A stretch of 64,000 nt of DNA from Saccopteryx bilineata. Lineage: Eukaryota > Chordata > Mammalia > Chiroptera > Emballonuridae. This document shows, piece after piece, positions 46,570 to 58,044 of this stretch (its first letter is position 1; every line of letters begins with the position of its first letter). The position numbers and the translations under genes were made by a program. The DNA lies in NCBI RefSeq assembly GCF_036850765.1, contig NC_089492.1:167274296-167338295 (forward strand). Reading direction: 5' to 3'. Under the pieces are notes generated by a model. It was given only the letters and a program-made list of their open reading frames with translations, was not told where the DNA came from and made no database searches.

Positions 46570-46770
46570 GAAGAAGCTTGGTACAAAATCACATGGATTT
46601 TATTGGTTCTAGGACCACATTCCTTATCTCTCTAAGCCTCAGTTTCCTCATCTATAAAAGGGAATCATAAGGTCCTCTGGGATGGCAGTTATAGGGGTGA
46701 GCGGAATGAATGCTAGAAGGCCCTTACTTAGCTCAGAGCCTGGAATATAGCAAGTGCCCGGTAAGCCTGA
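46570..46770 (+). repeat. MIR relic
   Basis: 'tctctctaagcctcagtttcctcatctataaaaggg' and 'cttacttagctcagagcctggaatatagcaagtgcccggtaagc' give the complete sense MIR order. Confidence 0.78.
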
Positions 46771-47894
46771 GCTCAGTCACCTATTTCTGCCTTAGGAACA
46801 GGATAGAAGATGTAGATTATTTTTCTTCTCTCCTTCCCTCTTCCTGCTCTTCCCCAAAGCCTGTGTCCCTGTGCCCACCTGTCAGAATCCCATTCTTTCG
46901 AAAACCCGACCTGGGCCACGGCAGACAAACACAAGTCCCCTTGGTGAGAAAGGAAAGTACTCTGGGAGGCTGTATAGACACACAAAGCAAATATTCAAGG
47001 AATTCTTAGGAAAAAAAAAATTGTAAATCTGGAGTTTTGCACAAGGCCATCATAGGAACATGTTTTCTCAATTAGCGTGCACATTGCTTAGAGTGAAGTC
47101 ACTGAGCCCGTGGCTCATCAGGGCTGACTCGCGCTGAGCCACCTGATCTGGACTTCACTTTCCATGACCTAAATCTGATTCAGCCAACCCTGTCACTGCC
47201 CCTCACTGTCAAAACAAAGTCACCCCAAATCCCTAACCAAGGTGGAGACACACGCATGCTCCTGAAAAGCAATCAGATTTCAGGTCCTGGATATGTTCAC
47301 TGAAGATTGAGAAAGACAGCCATAGTCTTGGTGGTAGATTGCTAGATTGCCCACAGCCCCTCCTGTTGTCCCTTCCTTGAGCATTTATTGTTAGATCACG
47401 ACTGTGCATTGCCCATCAGAACAGATGAGAGCTTTGGGTTCTGAAAACAGAGAAAAGAGTTGCTTTTGCGAAGCATGCATCAACTGCTTAAAATATTACT
47501 AGTCGGTGCCAGAGATCAGAGATTATGTTTTCTGGATGGTTTCCTAGCTGGACCCTTTTCCAAGTGAACAGCTTTGTCAGATTTCTGTAATTTCTGAAAT
47601 GTTTATTAATGATGGCCCCTTACCAGAGGGATGGTTCAGGGTGCACAATTAGCAGCTTGCCTCAGAAGCAAAGCTGCTGCCCAACATCCCACAAGATCAA
47701 ACCAGGAGTTAAAAACACTTAAATCAACTGCCATAGACTACAGGAAAGGAAAATCTTTCTCAAAGTACTCATCGAGACCCACTATGGAGATGTGAAATCA
47801 ATTTACTGGTCTCTCTAAATGAAACAGGGTAGAGTAAAATTTTAACAACTTAATGTATGTTGCATGTAGCAAGGAAAAGTAATTGTGAAACTGT
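46771..47894. other. Unassigned sequence without a gene
   Basis: No recognisable gene or repeat. Only short frames that overlap on opposite strands. Confidence 0.4.
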
Positions 47895-48227
47895 TGGGGT
47901 TTTTTGGGTTTTTTTGTGACAGAGATGGAGAGAGTCAGAAAGAGGGACAGATAGAGATAGAAAGACAGGAAGGGAGAGAGATGAGAAACATCAATTCTTC
48001 ATTGCAACACCTTAGTTGTTCATTGATTGCTTTCTCATATGTGCCTTGCCTGGGGGACTACAGCAGACCAAGTGACCCCTTGCTTGAGCCAGTGACCTTG
48101 GGCTCAAGCTGGTGAGCCTTGTTTAAACCAGATGAGCCTGTGCTCAAGCTGGTGACCTCGAGGTCTCAAACCTGGGTCCTCCGCATCTCAGTCCGACACT
48201 CTATCCACTGCTCCGCTGCCTGGTCAG
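47895..48227 (-). repeat. tRNA-derived bat SINE, antisense
   Basis: T-rich tail, 'gacagagatggagagag', 'ttgttcattgattgctttctcatatgtgcc', 'gaggtctcaaacctgggtcc' and terminal 'gctgcctggtcagg'. Likely decayed target-site duplication: gaaactgttg (about 47,887) and aaaactgctg (about 48,229). Confidence 0.87.
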
Positions 48228-48386
48228 GTAAAACTGCTGTTTTAGCTGTAGATATGTTACACGTATACATGTGCAAACTGGATCATGATGGAAAATGCAT
48301 TTTTTTTTCTTCATGGTGAGTCATGGTTTAAAAAGCTTACCAGCTACTGGTATAGATGACGGCTTGGTTTAGAAAAAGGCATAGCT

Positions 48387-48843
48387 TTGGCCCTGGCCTG
48401 TTTGCTCAGTGGTAGAGCATCAGCTCAGAATGTGGATGACCCAGGTTCAATTCCCAGTCAGGGCACACAGAAGAAGCACCCATCTGCTTCTCCACCTCTC
48501 CATCTCTTCTCTCTCTCTCTCTCTTCTCCTCCCCTCCTGCATCCATGGCTTGATTGGAGTGAGCTGGCCCTGGGCCCTTAAGATCTTTCCATGGCCTCTG
48601 CCTTAGGTGCTAAGAGCTGGGTTGCTGAACAAAGGAGCAATGCCTCAGATGAGCAGAGCATCGCCCACTAGTGGGCTTGTCCAGTGGATCCCAGTTGGGA
48701 CACATGCGGGAGTCTTTCTCTGCCTCCCCTCCTCTCAGTGAATGAAAAAGGAAGGAAGGAAGGAAGGAAGGAAGGAAGGAAGGAAGGAAGGAAGGAAGGA
48801 AGGAAGGAAGGAAGGAAGGGAGGGAGGGAGGGAGGGAGGGAGG

Positions 48844-48883
<40 letters not shown>
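48387..48883 (+). repeat. VES-type SINE with (GGAA)n and (GA)n tail
   Basis: Head 'ttggccctggcctgtttgctcag', box B 'ggttcaattcc', VES body to 'cacatgcgggagtc', then a tail expanded into (GGAA)n (about 48,750-48,818), (GGGA)n and (GA)n (about 48,847-48,883). Target-site duplication aggcatag at 48,377-48,384 and 48,884-48,891. The CTCF-type site is degraded ('cgcccactagtggg'). Confidence 0.88.
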
Positions 48884-48886
<3 letters not shown>

Positions 48887-48891
48887 CATAG

Positions 48892-49080
48892 TTCTGAAGC
48901 CAGACAAACTTGGGGTTAAAGCAAGCTCCATGGTTCCTAGTTGTATGATCTTAGGTAATATAAGTTCTCTAAGCATCAGTGTCCCCATCTGTGAGGTCAG
49001 ACAGATTACTTCCTCACAGGGCTGATATGTAGATTACCTGGCCAAGTTGTACAAAGTGCCTGGTACTGTACCTGCCTCTA
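48892..49080 (+). repeat. MIR relic
   Basis: 'agttgtatgatcttaggtaatataagttctctaagcatcagtgtccccatctgtgagg' to 'aaagtgcctggtactgta' is a sense MIR. The preceding SINE inserted at its 5' edge. Confidence 0.7.
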
Positions 49081-51214
49081 AAGAGGCCCCCAGTCAGTGA
49101 GAGCTGCTGCCATTGTCTGTCCTCCCTCCTCTTCTTCCTCAGCTCCTCATTCCCCTCTTCTTCTCCTCTTTCTGTAGCTTCTTTTTTAAGACTACTTAAC
49201 CTCATCAACTATGACATCCCTAAATGCTTTCTCCCTGCTGTCTGTCTGCTATTCCTCCGGCAAACCCAGTGCAGAAACAATAATCACACCTTGTCTTTGT
49301 CTTCACCTCTGTTTCCCCTTTCTCCCACATCATGCTTGCAAAGCCATGCTTGTGTGATTCCAGTGCCTAGACACGACCCTGACAGCAACAGTCCATGGGA
49401 CTCAAGATACCCTTCTCTCGTCATGGGGAACAACAGGGGGGTCTCTGCCTTTCCCGGCACTGTGACTGGGATCATTGCTTTGGTCCTTGGGTGCGTGCAG
49501 TCACTCTGGATGGAGCTTCTGTTCCCACAAATCATATCCTTTCCCCTCAGTATATTTTTATAAGGACAATAGGGCTAAGATACCATTAAAATGTTGACAT
49601 TGTCAAATTCTTAAGAAGTCCCTTCCCAGAACAGAAAGCCTAACATTTTCTCATGACCGAGGCTCCTGGCTACCCCTGTGCGGAGAGTCAAATTTTCTCC
49701 CCTCGTTATGAACAGCTGAAAAGTTCCCAGTGTGCTCACTGGAGCTGCATCTTCAGGGAAACCAGACCCTAATCCCAGCTCCAGCCCTCAGCCCACCCCT
49801 GGCCTGTCACTGCCAAGGCCTCCCCTCCTCATCCCAGGGAGGTTATGTGAAAGGGTGACCCACATAACGAGGGCACCACAAAGGTGACATGTCACAGTTT
49901 TCTTGAGAGACTGGCTAATGCAGCCCCTGGAGATAGATTAGCAATGACAAACTGCCTGCCTCCTTTTTAGTGAGGGAGCTTCACCTTTCTCCTTCTTCTG
50001 TATTTCCCATGCTCCCCTGGGGCTCTGTGCAATTCTGCTTCTATATCACCCTCCCACCAGGCCCTATTTTCAGCACTGAGACTCAGAGATGATTATTAGT
50101 GACGTCTCCTCAAATGCTGAATTCCAGCCCAGACCAGAGCTCTAATGCTCCTTTCTAGGCAGTGAAGACATCTCTATTTGAGGTTGCCAGGCAGTGGGGT
50201 AGAGGGGGAGGAAATGGCTGTGGTTCTATATAATTTTCATCTCTTTGAGTATCCTTTTGTCCTCTCCCCCACTCATGCCACTATTCCCTGTAAAGTTAAT
50301 GTCACAAGGCCAGTTGCGCCTTTTCAATAACATTTATAGCAGAAGAGACATGTTAGTCACATCATACTTAGTCTCTTTCCCTCCAAGCAGGTGGACTATA
50401 TTGAACTTGGGTGGACCACAAGCAAAGCAGCCAAGAGGCTGTTTAAATTCATCACTGTTGCACCTTGGTTTTTGGCTGGGGGTTATTTGTTTTGTTTTTA
50501 AGGGAGTAACGAGTGCTGACTTACATTTTTTGTGCCCAAAGGGGGAAAAAAAGCCTATTTCCACCCTTTCTGAAACTCACAATGACAAATGGAATCAATT
50601 GTCCCTGGACATGACACACCACCAAGAATGTTTCATAGGCATGAAATGAATTACCTTTCCTTTCGTCTGGGTTCAAGACTGTTGTTTCTGTCCTTTGTTG
50701 GAGAAAGTGTGAACACTTAGAAATGTTTTCATTTTCCTTTTTGAGGAGGTCAGACACCAAAACCTGATTCCAGATTTCATGGCCACTTGCCAACATCTCT
50801 GTATCTTAGACATGGAAGAAAATATTTGAGAGGAAGTACCTTTTAAGCATTGTCATTTTGAATTTTTCTAAAAAAGAACAGGACCTGTTAGAAAGTGGAG
50901 GGCTTAATAAAGCCGCAAGTATGTTTCAAAGGTTCTTTTGGAAGCACCTTTATGATGAAGCAAAATGAAGTGTTGATTTTTAAATTGTAAATGTTCACCT
51001 TTAGTCATTTCAACTTCCTAAATGATTATGGACAGATTTGGACTGGCAATACATGTGCTTAGGAGAATTCCACAAAGTTGTCTGAAGCTTATTTCTTTTA
51101 TGGATTGGGAAAGTGAGAAAGAATAATGGCTGATCAGGTAGGGGTTATTTATTGCAACTCAGTAACACTGCAATGAGGAAACTGGGGATTTATTCCCAGC
51201 TCAGCCTTCTCCAA
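49081..51214. other. Unassigned sequence without a gene
   Basis: No gene. The 134-codon plus frame at 50,245-50,649 has no domain and has a competing 76-91 codon frame on the other strand. Confidence 0.4.
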
Positions 51215-51335
51215 GCGGTGCAAAATGGAAAAATCACAGAACCTCTCTGGGCCTCTGTTTCTTAATCTTAAAATGAGAATAATAATATCGTCCCTGCGTA
51301 GTGGATGGGTTGTTGTATTGAATACAGTTGCCAGC
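51215..51335 (+). repeat. MIR relic
   Basis: 'cagaacctctctgggcctctgtttcttaatcttaaaatgagaataataatatcg' is the sense MIR core. Confidence 0.7.
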
Positions 51336-51614
51336 TGGGGAAACCGCTCATCTGTATGGGAGAGGTGACGCGTGAGGGCCGTAGACAAGCAGTGTCAGAT
51401 GCCGGGTGCCAGTGCCGGCTTCGCCTTTGGTGGCTTAGGGACCTTGACAGTCACTCACCCTACATGAGTGATCCACGCTCTTGCCTGCCATCCCAGGCAG
51501 CAGGCCTGTGCCAGGTAGAGGCCAAGGGCACCATGGAAACAGTATGAGTGTGGACTCAGACTCTCCAGGGCGCCAGGCCCAGGACTGGGGCTGAAAACAC
51601 ATGAAGGAGAGTGA

Positions 51615-51725
51615 GGTACTAATCTCTGTGGTTGTCAGTTTGCTCAGCTATGAAATGGGACTCACAGCACTTCTTAGGGTTCAATTAAACAAGGTGACAT
51701 CTGTAAAGTCTTCCAGTTGTGAAAC
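51615..51725 (+). repeat. MIR relic
   Basis: 'gtcagtttgctcagctatgaaatgggactcacagcacttcttagggttcaattaaacaaggtgacatctgtaaag' is a sense MIR end. Confidence 0.6.
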
Positions 51726-52042
51726 CTGGTTCTGGAGCAGGCATTGATGTTGAACACAAATGATGGCTGAGAAGCTCCTTGATTACGTGGTACTGTGAGG
51801 ACACAGAGCTCTCCTAACATCCTTTCTTTCTCACGGGCCCCCTACTCTTCCTCATTTGGTAGCTTCTCCTCCTCCTGCTCTGGAAGTACCAGAGGGCCCT
51901 GGAGAGCCTCATCCAGGCCGCTTCCTCTTCTGTGTCGCTGTGTCACTCGCCCTCGGTGGCCTCCCCAGGTATTAACTGCCATCTACAGCTTCTATATATC
52001 CACGGCCACTTGGATATTTAATGAACATTTCAAATGTAGAAT

Positions 52043-52218
52043 ATTTCTTAAATTTTAATTGAATTTATTAGGGTGACATTAGTTAATAAAATCATACAGG
52101 TTTCAGGTGACAATTCTATAACACATTATCTGTATATTATATGTGTGTTCACTACCCCAAGCCAAGTCTCCCTCCATCACCATCTGTCCCCATCCCCTTC
52201 CTCTCCTGCAATCCACGT
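52043..52218 (-). mobile_element. Severely 5'-truncated L1 insertion
   Basis: 176 bp of a bat-type L1 3' end in reverse: 'ttgaatttattagggtgacattagttaataaaatcatac', 'ttcactaccccaagccaagtctccctccatcacc'. A perfect target-site duplication, tcaaatgtagaat, lies at 52,030-52,042 and 52,219-52,231. No coding sequence survives. Confidence 0.85.
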
Positions 52219-52289
52219 CAAATGTAGAATTTTTGACCCCCAAACTATTATTCAAGAATAAAATCCACATTCTTGTCATGGCCTTATTT

Positions 52290-52545
52290 CAGTGGTTCTT
52301 AACTGGGAGTGAATTCCCCCCCAGGGCATTTGGCAAATAGCTGGAGACATTTTTAGTTGTCACAAGTATATGAGTGTATGTTGTGTATGTGTTTGAGGGG
52401 AGAGGGTGGATACTGGCATCTAGTGAGTGGCCTCCAGTAAAGTAGCTAAACATTCTGTAATGCACAAGACATTCCCCCACCCCTGGCAACAAATAATTAT
52501 CTGGCTCAAAATGTCAGCAGGGTAGAGGTAGAGAGAGAAACCCTG
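52290..52545 (+). mobile_element. MER5A-type hAT-Charlie element
   Basis: Starts 'cagtggttcttaactggg', continues 'ggcatttggcaaatagctggagacatttttagttgtcac', 'tactggcatctagtgagtgg', 'atgcacaagacattccccc' and 'ttatctggctcaaaatgtcag', and ends 'gagaaaccctg'. This is the MER5A consensus order. Old: no clear 8-bp duplication remains. Confidence 0.88.
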
Positions 52546-52589
52546 CCTGTATATGCTCTGGCCTGACTCTCTCTCTCTCATGCTTACCT

Positions 52590-52900
52590 GCCCTGTGGTG
52601 CCCCACTGACTTTCTTGCAATGTCTTCAGTGCACTAATCACATGATTATCTCGGGGCCTTTGCACATGCTGTTTCCTCTGTTTGGAACACTCCTACTCAC
52701 AGATCTTCTTCAGCTGGTTAGCTTTGGTTCACCATTTATTTAGGTCTGCTCAGGTGTACCCTATTTTAAAATATTTGTTGCCATGGCCACCAATAGACTC
52801 TGTTCCCTCACCCAACTTTATTTATTGCATAGTACTTCATTCTGTCATTTGTTTTCTTGTGGTAAGAATGAGGGCAATGAGTTTTGAATGAATGAATATG
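52590..52900 (+). repeat. L2 relic
   Basis: 'ggggcctttgcacatgctgtttcctctgtttggaacactcctactcacagatc' to '…ttatttattgcatagtacttc' and 'gaatgaatgaatatg' follow the L2 3' region in order. Confidence 0.75.
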
Positions 52901-54115
52901 TATGGTACAGACATGGAGACTACTGAAGGTTAGTTAGGAAAGGAGATTAGTGGGATGCAGCATTTTGGGGAAGGCATGCCATATGTTGCACAGCAGGTTT
53001 CTGGAGTTCCTGCCCCTATAGCTAAGCTGGCCCCAAAGTGGAGCAGGGCTCTGGGGGGCATGGCTTCCTCTCAAGCACAAGTGTACCTGGGAGGCAGGCT
53101 TGCAGATTAGTCAGCTGTGGATTTTAATATTCAGTACGACAGAGAGTGGAGCTGGAGGACTCAGAAGTCCAAGATGTGTGAGTCAACAGAGGAGTCAGGA
53201 AAGAGAGGTGAATGGGAAAAGTGGGAGCAGGACGGGGAAATGGAAGCTGCTGTTGGTTCAGGGCAGGAGCGGAGCCCAGTGCAGATGAAAGGAGCAGCCT
53301 GGGAGGGAAGAGCAGACTTCTTCAGGGGACAATCCAAGTCAGCTCATCCTGACAGGCTCACAGTGGTTCTTGGCAGTAGAGCTGGGGAGGTGGGTGTCAT
53401 CCACCATCAGTTTTCCAGGAGTGAGTGAGGGGCTGGGAATGGGATCAGGGGCCAGTGAGGGGTCATACCAAATCTCTCATGCAGCCAGGCAGAGACTGTC
53501 CTGAATAGACAAACTGGCTTGTGTAGAGTTGGTCCCATGTGAGATCATTAGGAAAATTGTGGTTCCAGCAGTCTTGATTCCAAATACTCTGCTCCATTAT
53601 CAAATATCGGTCCTTTGCTTTAGTTAATGAAAAAGTAATTCTTGTAATGCCACATGTGACAATGTATAGTCCATGTTTAGCACTTGCTGGGTGATGAGTG
53701 GGTACGCATGCCATCCCAGGTCAGCCTCAGTGCCACCTCCCAGTAAGGACAGTGATGCCCAGCTCTTGAGGGAGAGGGGTGGGATCATGGAGCATATTAC
53801 CAAGGTCTCAAACTTCCAGGGTGTGCAGACCATGGAGGTCTGGTCATCCCCACATTGCCTGCAAATGACACAGTAGGGTCTATGCCCTCAGGGCCACCTC
53901 AGGACACTTACTCATAACCTCGGTTCATTTTGCTGCTGGATACTTCGATGTTGACTACAGGAGGTGAGCTGCCCAATGCCTCATTTTATTAGTCTGTAAA
54001 TGTAGGTTTAAAGTAATGTAGACAGCTCACTCCAACTCACCAAAAATAATATAATGAACATTTACATGGTCTGAAGAATGATATAATGGTGATGAAATTC
54101 AAATGTAGTGGATCA
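52901..54115. other. Unassigned sequence without a gene
   Basis: No gene. The 103-codon plus frame at 53,117-53,428 has no domain; the minus frames at 53,463-53,833 overlap one another. Confidence 0.4.
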
Positions 54116-54123
54116 TCCTAACG

Positions 54124-55103
54124 CAGTGGTTCTCAAACTTTTTGAAGTCAAGGTGCATTTAAAATCCTAAAAATAATTGTAGGCGCACTATATACAAATT
54201 TCTGAGAAATATGTTATAATAATTAAGTCAAATATTAAAGGAAAAATATATAAAGTCCAAGCGTGTTTTTATGGTAATTAAATGAAATAAATATGACAAA
54301 ATTAAATTTATTCTAACATTAAAAAACAATCTTATGTTACATTTTTTGAGTTATGCTTTTTAGAATTCATAAAGAAGAAGGGTTAAAAAAATAAGAAAAC
54401 GACAAAAAAAGTCATCTTTTTATATATATAGATACATTCTTAGTAAGATTTAGTAAATTCAGCAGGACCCAGCACGAATGTGTTAAGTTTTTTCATTCTT
54501 GTGTTCATGAAAAACATGAGCCTGATGTGTCCTAGAGATTTCTTCAATGTTTGGGCATATATTTGAAAGGCAAACTCTCATTTCCTCATCAATACATTGA
54601 AGAATTCCTCTCTTTTTACTCTTAGTTGTGTTGAGGGTAGAAAATCCTAATTCACATAAATAAGATGTTGAAAATTATAGTAAAATGTTCAAAGCTTTTA
54701 AAATATTGCCACATATTCTTCTTTTATAGAAATCCAAAAGGCTTCAAGAGACAATTCCTTATGTTTAATTATCAATTCAAAACCCCCATCATACATATCA
54801 TCTTAACTTTACACCAAACAAAGGATAGAAGAAACTTGCCTCCAGTCTTTCCAGGGAACATGGGGGGTAGTGTAAACAATCCAGCACCACAGCTTAACAG
54901 CCTTTTGCAACCTAATCAGGCAAGTGAGGTGAGGGGTTGGGCAGACTGTCAGCTTACAGCCATTCCCACACCTCTGTTTCCCAAAAATAAACTCCAAAAA
55001 CCCTGTTGGTTTTTTGGTTCCCAACAGGCACATATTTCTCTGGAATACCATAGGGCGCACCTGGAAATCTTCTAGGGCCCTGGTGCATACTTTGAAACCA
55101 CTG
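54124..55103 (-). mobile_element. Internally deleted hAT transposon with transposase remnant
   Basis: 980-bp element. The left terminus is CAGTGGTTCTCAAACT and the right terminus, read inward, CAGTGGTTTCAAAG. A perfect 8-bp target-site duplication, tcctaacg, lies at 54,116-54,123 and 55,104-55,111. The minus strand encodes the C-terminal end of a hAT transposase (54,483-54,674). Upstream of that, at about 54,680-55,100, no transposase is readable, so most of the gene was deleted or replaced. Both ends share a 'ggcgca' motif just inside the inverted repeat. It was probably mobilised in trans. Confidence 0.9.
54483..54674 (-). pseudogene. hAT transposase C-terminal fragment (hATC dimerisation region)
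   Basis: 63 codons open to a stop at 54,483-54,485, with a stop just upstream at 54,675-54,677. The peptide includes YLCELGFSTLNTTKSKKRG followed by a D-E-E-M-R-V-x-L-S stretch and P-N-I-E-E-I, the hallmark order of the hAT C-terminal dimerisation domain (…FS-x-L…K-x-R-x-x-L…D-L-R-x-x-L-S). The DNA-binding and catalytic parts (BED finger, DDE residues) are absent. Too short for ordinary gene callers; not functional alone. Confidence 0.85.
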
Positions 55104-55111
55104 TCCTAACG

Positions 55112-55579
55112 TGTAATTGAGCCTGACTCAGACCCTAGAAACACAAGTTCCCACAGACATCTGCTCATAGCTGCCTAGTCCCTTAGTCGCAGAGCTAAGA
55201 GGATGAGGTTGTCTGTCACACGGCTTTGGAAGTCATAAAATACCACTCCCTAGGGACTCTCCCTTCTCTGCTTCCTCAGGGAGCTGCTAACATGTCACTT
55301 CAACTTTTTGTCCATAAAACCTGTCTGCCAATTTGTCACCAAGGCCGCTTGATCATGAGGCCCTCATCTTGGCCATACAGGGGTTTGATACTCTCATTCT
55401 CCCACTCCATCAAGCAGTGGCCTCTGACCCTTCATTCATAAAAGATACATAGCTGATAAAGACTCAGGCTGCTGCTTATCCCAGGGGCAGATGCTTTCAG
55501 TAGATATCCAATTTGGTCAGAGGCAGTGGACCACTCACAGACAACAGAGCAAGCAAAAGGCTGGCCTGGCCCCTTCCTT
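55112..55579. other. Unassigned sequence without a gene
   Basis: Ordinary sequence. The 71-codon frame at 55,226-55,441 shows no domain. Confidence 0.4.
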
Positions 55580-55760
55580 CCCACTGAGTGTGTGACTTTA
55601 AAGACAGTATATAAAATCCCTCTGATCCTCAGTTTTCTGAAATGTAAAATTGAAATGGCAATACTACAGCCTTATAAAGCAGTATGAGAGAATGAATATA
55701 TGTAACAGCACAGTGCTGGTGCATAAAAGTTGTTCAACAAATGGCAGCTATTCTCATTAT
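55580..55760 (+). repeat. MIR relic
   Basis: 'gtgtgtgactttaaagacag…cctctgatcctcagttttctgaaatgtaaaattg' to 'agcacagtgctggtgcataaaagttgttcaac' is a sense MIR. Confidence 0.65.
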
Positions 55761-55914
55761 ATTAATAAAATCTCGGAGTAAACTTTCAAACATCGGTCAG
55801 TGACTCATGGGAGTATTTTGGAGCTTGACGTCTTTGTAAAGTGAGAGCGGAAGGGAAGGAAAGCCCTAGACGAGGGATACACAAGTTCAGTGTCACGGTA
55901 TCACAAAGCTTGCC

Positions 55915-56060
55915 TGCTTATTTGTGGGCTAAGCCTCAGTTAAGCCATCTATAAATTGGGGGTAATAATAAGGTTTCTGTGATGATTAAATATAATAATG
56001 CTGATAAAATGGTTAACATAGCACCAGGCACAAAAGCCTCAAAATGTTTCATGTTCTTGT
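55915..56060 (+). repeat. MIR relic
   Basis: 'gctaagcctcagttaagccatctataaattgggggtaataataagg…gatgattaaatataataatg…tagcaccaggcac' is a sense MIR. Confidence 0.65.
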
Positions 56061-56117
56061 TACTGTTGTCATTGCCACAACCTGTCTTCAACACGCTAGT
56101 TCCTCTACCAATTCTTT

Positions 56118-56297
56118 TTTTTTTTTTTTAGATTTTATTTATTGATTTTATGGGGGCAGAGCAAGAAGCATCCACTTCTAGTTGCTTCACGTTAGTTGTT
56201 CATTGATTGCTTTTCATACGTGCCGTTTAAGCCCAAAGTTTTGAAAAGGACCTCAGCCCAGGTCAACACCTACCCATTGCGCCACCCCAGGTCAGGC
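56118..56297 (-). repeat. Bat SINE, antisense, 5'-shortened, at a re-used target
   Basis: T-run tail, 'ttgttcattgattgcttttcatacgtgcc' and terminal 'gcgccaccccaggtcaggc'. It is flanked by tcctctaccaattcttt (56,101-56,117) and tcctctaccaactcttt (56,298-56,314), one mismatch. A third copy of the same 17 bases closes the adjacent L1 composite at 59,063-59,079. Confidence 0.88.
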
Positions 56298-56325
56298 TCC
56301 TCTACCAACTCTTTTTTTTTTTTTA

Positions 56326-56755
56326 TAAATAAATTTTTATTTTAATGGGGTGACATCAATAAATCAGGGTACATACATTCAAAGAAAACATTTCCAGGTT
56401 ATCTTGTCATTTAGTTCTGTTGCATACCCATCACCCGAAGAGAGATCGTCCTCCGCCACCCTCCATCCAGTTCTCTCTGTATCCCTCCCCCTCCCCCTCT
56501 CCCTCCTTCCTTCCCCCCATAACCACCACACTCCTGTTCATGCCTCTTAGTCTCGCTTTTATGTCCCACCAGTGTATGGAATCCTGCAGTTCCTGTTTTT
56601 TTCTGATTCACTTATTTCACCCCGCACAATGCTACCAAGACTCCACCATTCCGCTGTAAGTGATCCAATGTCATCATTTCTCCTAGCTGAATAGTATACC
56701 ATGGTGTATATGTGCCCCATCTTCTTCATCCAGTCCTCTATTTTTTTTTACAGTG
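56326..56755 (-). repeat. L1 3' end with second ORF2 C-terminal fragment
   Basis: The minus strand reads I-E-D-W-M-K-K-M, then IYTMVYYSARRNDDIGS, the L1 ORF2 C-terminal signature, then a purine-rich block ('ggaaggaaggagggagaggggg') and the terminal 'gtgacatcaataaatcaggg' region in reverse, ending at the T-run. It is homologous to, but diverged from, the ORF2 end at 58,786-59,062. Confidence 0.85.
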
Positions 56756-57169
56756 ATTAAAAGCCTTTAAGCAAACTCTTGGCCAATACAGCAAGAATCC
56801 ATAAAAGAGTAGTGTCCTTAACATGTTCACCAAGTCCAAGTTGGCCCCATCACCATGCCCAATCCCTGAAAAATGCAACCCAACCACAGTTCAGTCTGTT
56901 AGGAGCTGTCACAGGGAGCAGGAGTCCAGGAAAATTCCCCACAGGAAAAGTCCGCATGGCACTGGAATTGTTGTCACCATTCTATACTTTGCAGCTTATG
57001 TCCAAGTCCCAATGACCGCTGCTTCTAGCTGGCAATGATTCAGGTAGACTGGAAAAAGCCATCTGCAGCATGCGTGGATATGGAGCTTCCATTCTCCTCT
57101 GCCTGGAGAGTTGAGACCAGGTTGCTTATCCCTGGAGCTCTGTGACTGTGGCATGGTAAAGAGAACCTT

Positions 57170-57905
57170 GGGCTACACTAAGCTGGGGGGCAAAGGTAAA
57201 TTCATAATACAAGTTGGCAAAAGGAGGAAAGAGAGCTCTAAATTAGGAGTAGGTCCTAGCCTGAAATATGAGTGGGGCATTGAGGTAGGAGGGATAAAGG
57301 AAACACCATATATTAAGCAAAGCAGCAGAAAATAGGACTATCAACACCCACAACAGAGATCTTTGAGGGAAGAATAAAAAACCTGACTATTCAGGCAAAA
57401 CATAGTTAAGTGGCCCTTGTGCAAATGAGATCAGTTTACCTGCTTCTCAGAAGAAACACCCTAGGCTCGTCCACAGTGTCATAGATGGGGCCGACGGCCC
57501 TGGGCACCTTCAGCCTTCAGTGGCAAACCCCAGCTTTCTGGGCAAGGTTAGGTCATAGGTGGCTGGAGCAGGGCTGGAAGAGACTGAACGCTCCCTTAGA
57601 GGAGCGAGGGGGAAGCCCACTTTCCAGTGTCCCTGTTTCCTCACAGCAGAGGCATGTAAGCCTGGCAGGCTTTAGCTCAATGACCTTCCTTTCCACTATT
57701 GAAGCAGGACCCAGATGGCATCCTATGAGACCTCTTTGGGGCGTTGGAGCCTTTAAGGGTGTATCCTAAAAGCTGGTAGTTCCCCTGATCTCTATTGGGC
57801 TTTTTCTGCCTCTAGGTATCTTAAAAGCCATTCTCAAAAGATCTCGCTGAGGGGTTTGAGGATCCCCATCCACCCATATAAACTTTTTCCATATATCTGG
57901 GGCCA
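57170..57905 (-). pseudogene. Endogenous retrovirus gag nucleocapsid and protease remnant
   Basis: The minus strand carries decayed class I (gammaretrovirus-like) sequence. A capsid-end motif RDLLRMAFKI is followed by a CCHC zinc-knuckle region split by a frameshift, with its last cysteine replaced. Then come a leucine/proline-rich linker, an EPRV start-of-protease motif and, further on, PSKISVVGVD. The protease active-site region is altered and several stops interrupt it. No LTR is visible at either side. It is broken in every frame and cannot be expressed as protein. Family name not assignable from sequence alone. Confidence 0.65.
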
Positions 57906-58044
57906 TTTGGAAAAGGACAAAACAGTGTTATTAGCTAGATCCAATAAAGAAGGTAGTAGTTTGCAGGCGAAAAAGATTTGGTGTCTCCTGTTCATCAGCA
58001 TTCAGAAGAAATGTAAAAATTTTTTTTTTTTAAGTAAAAAGTAT

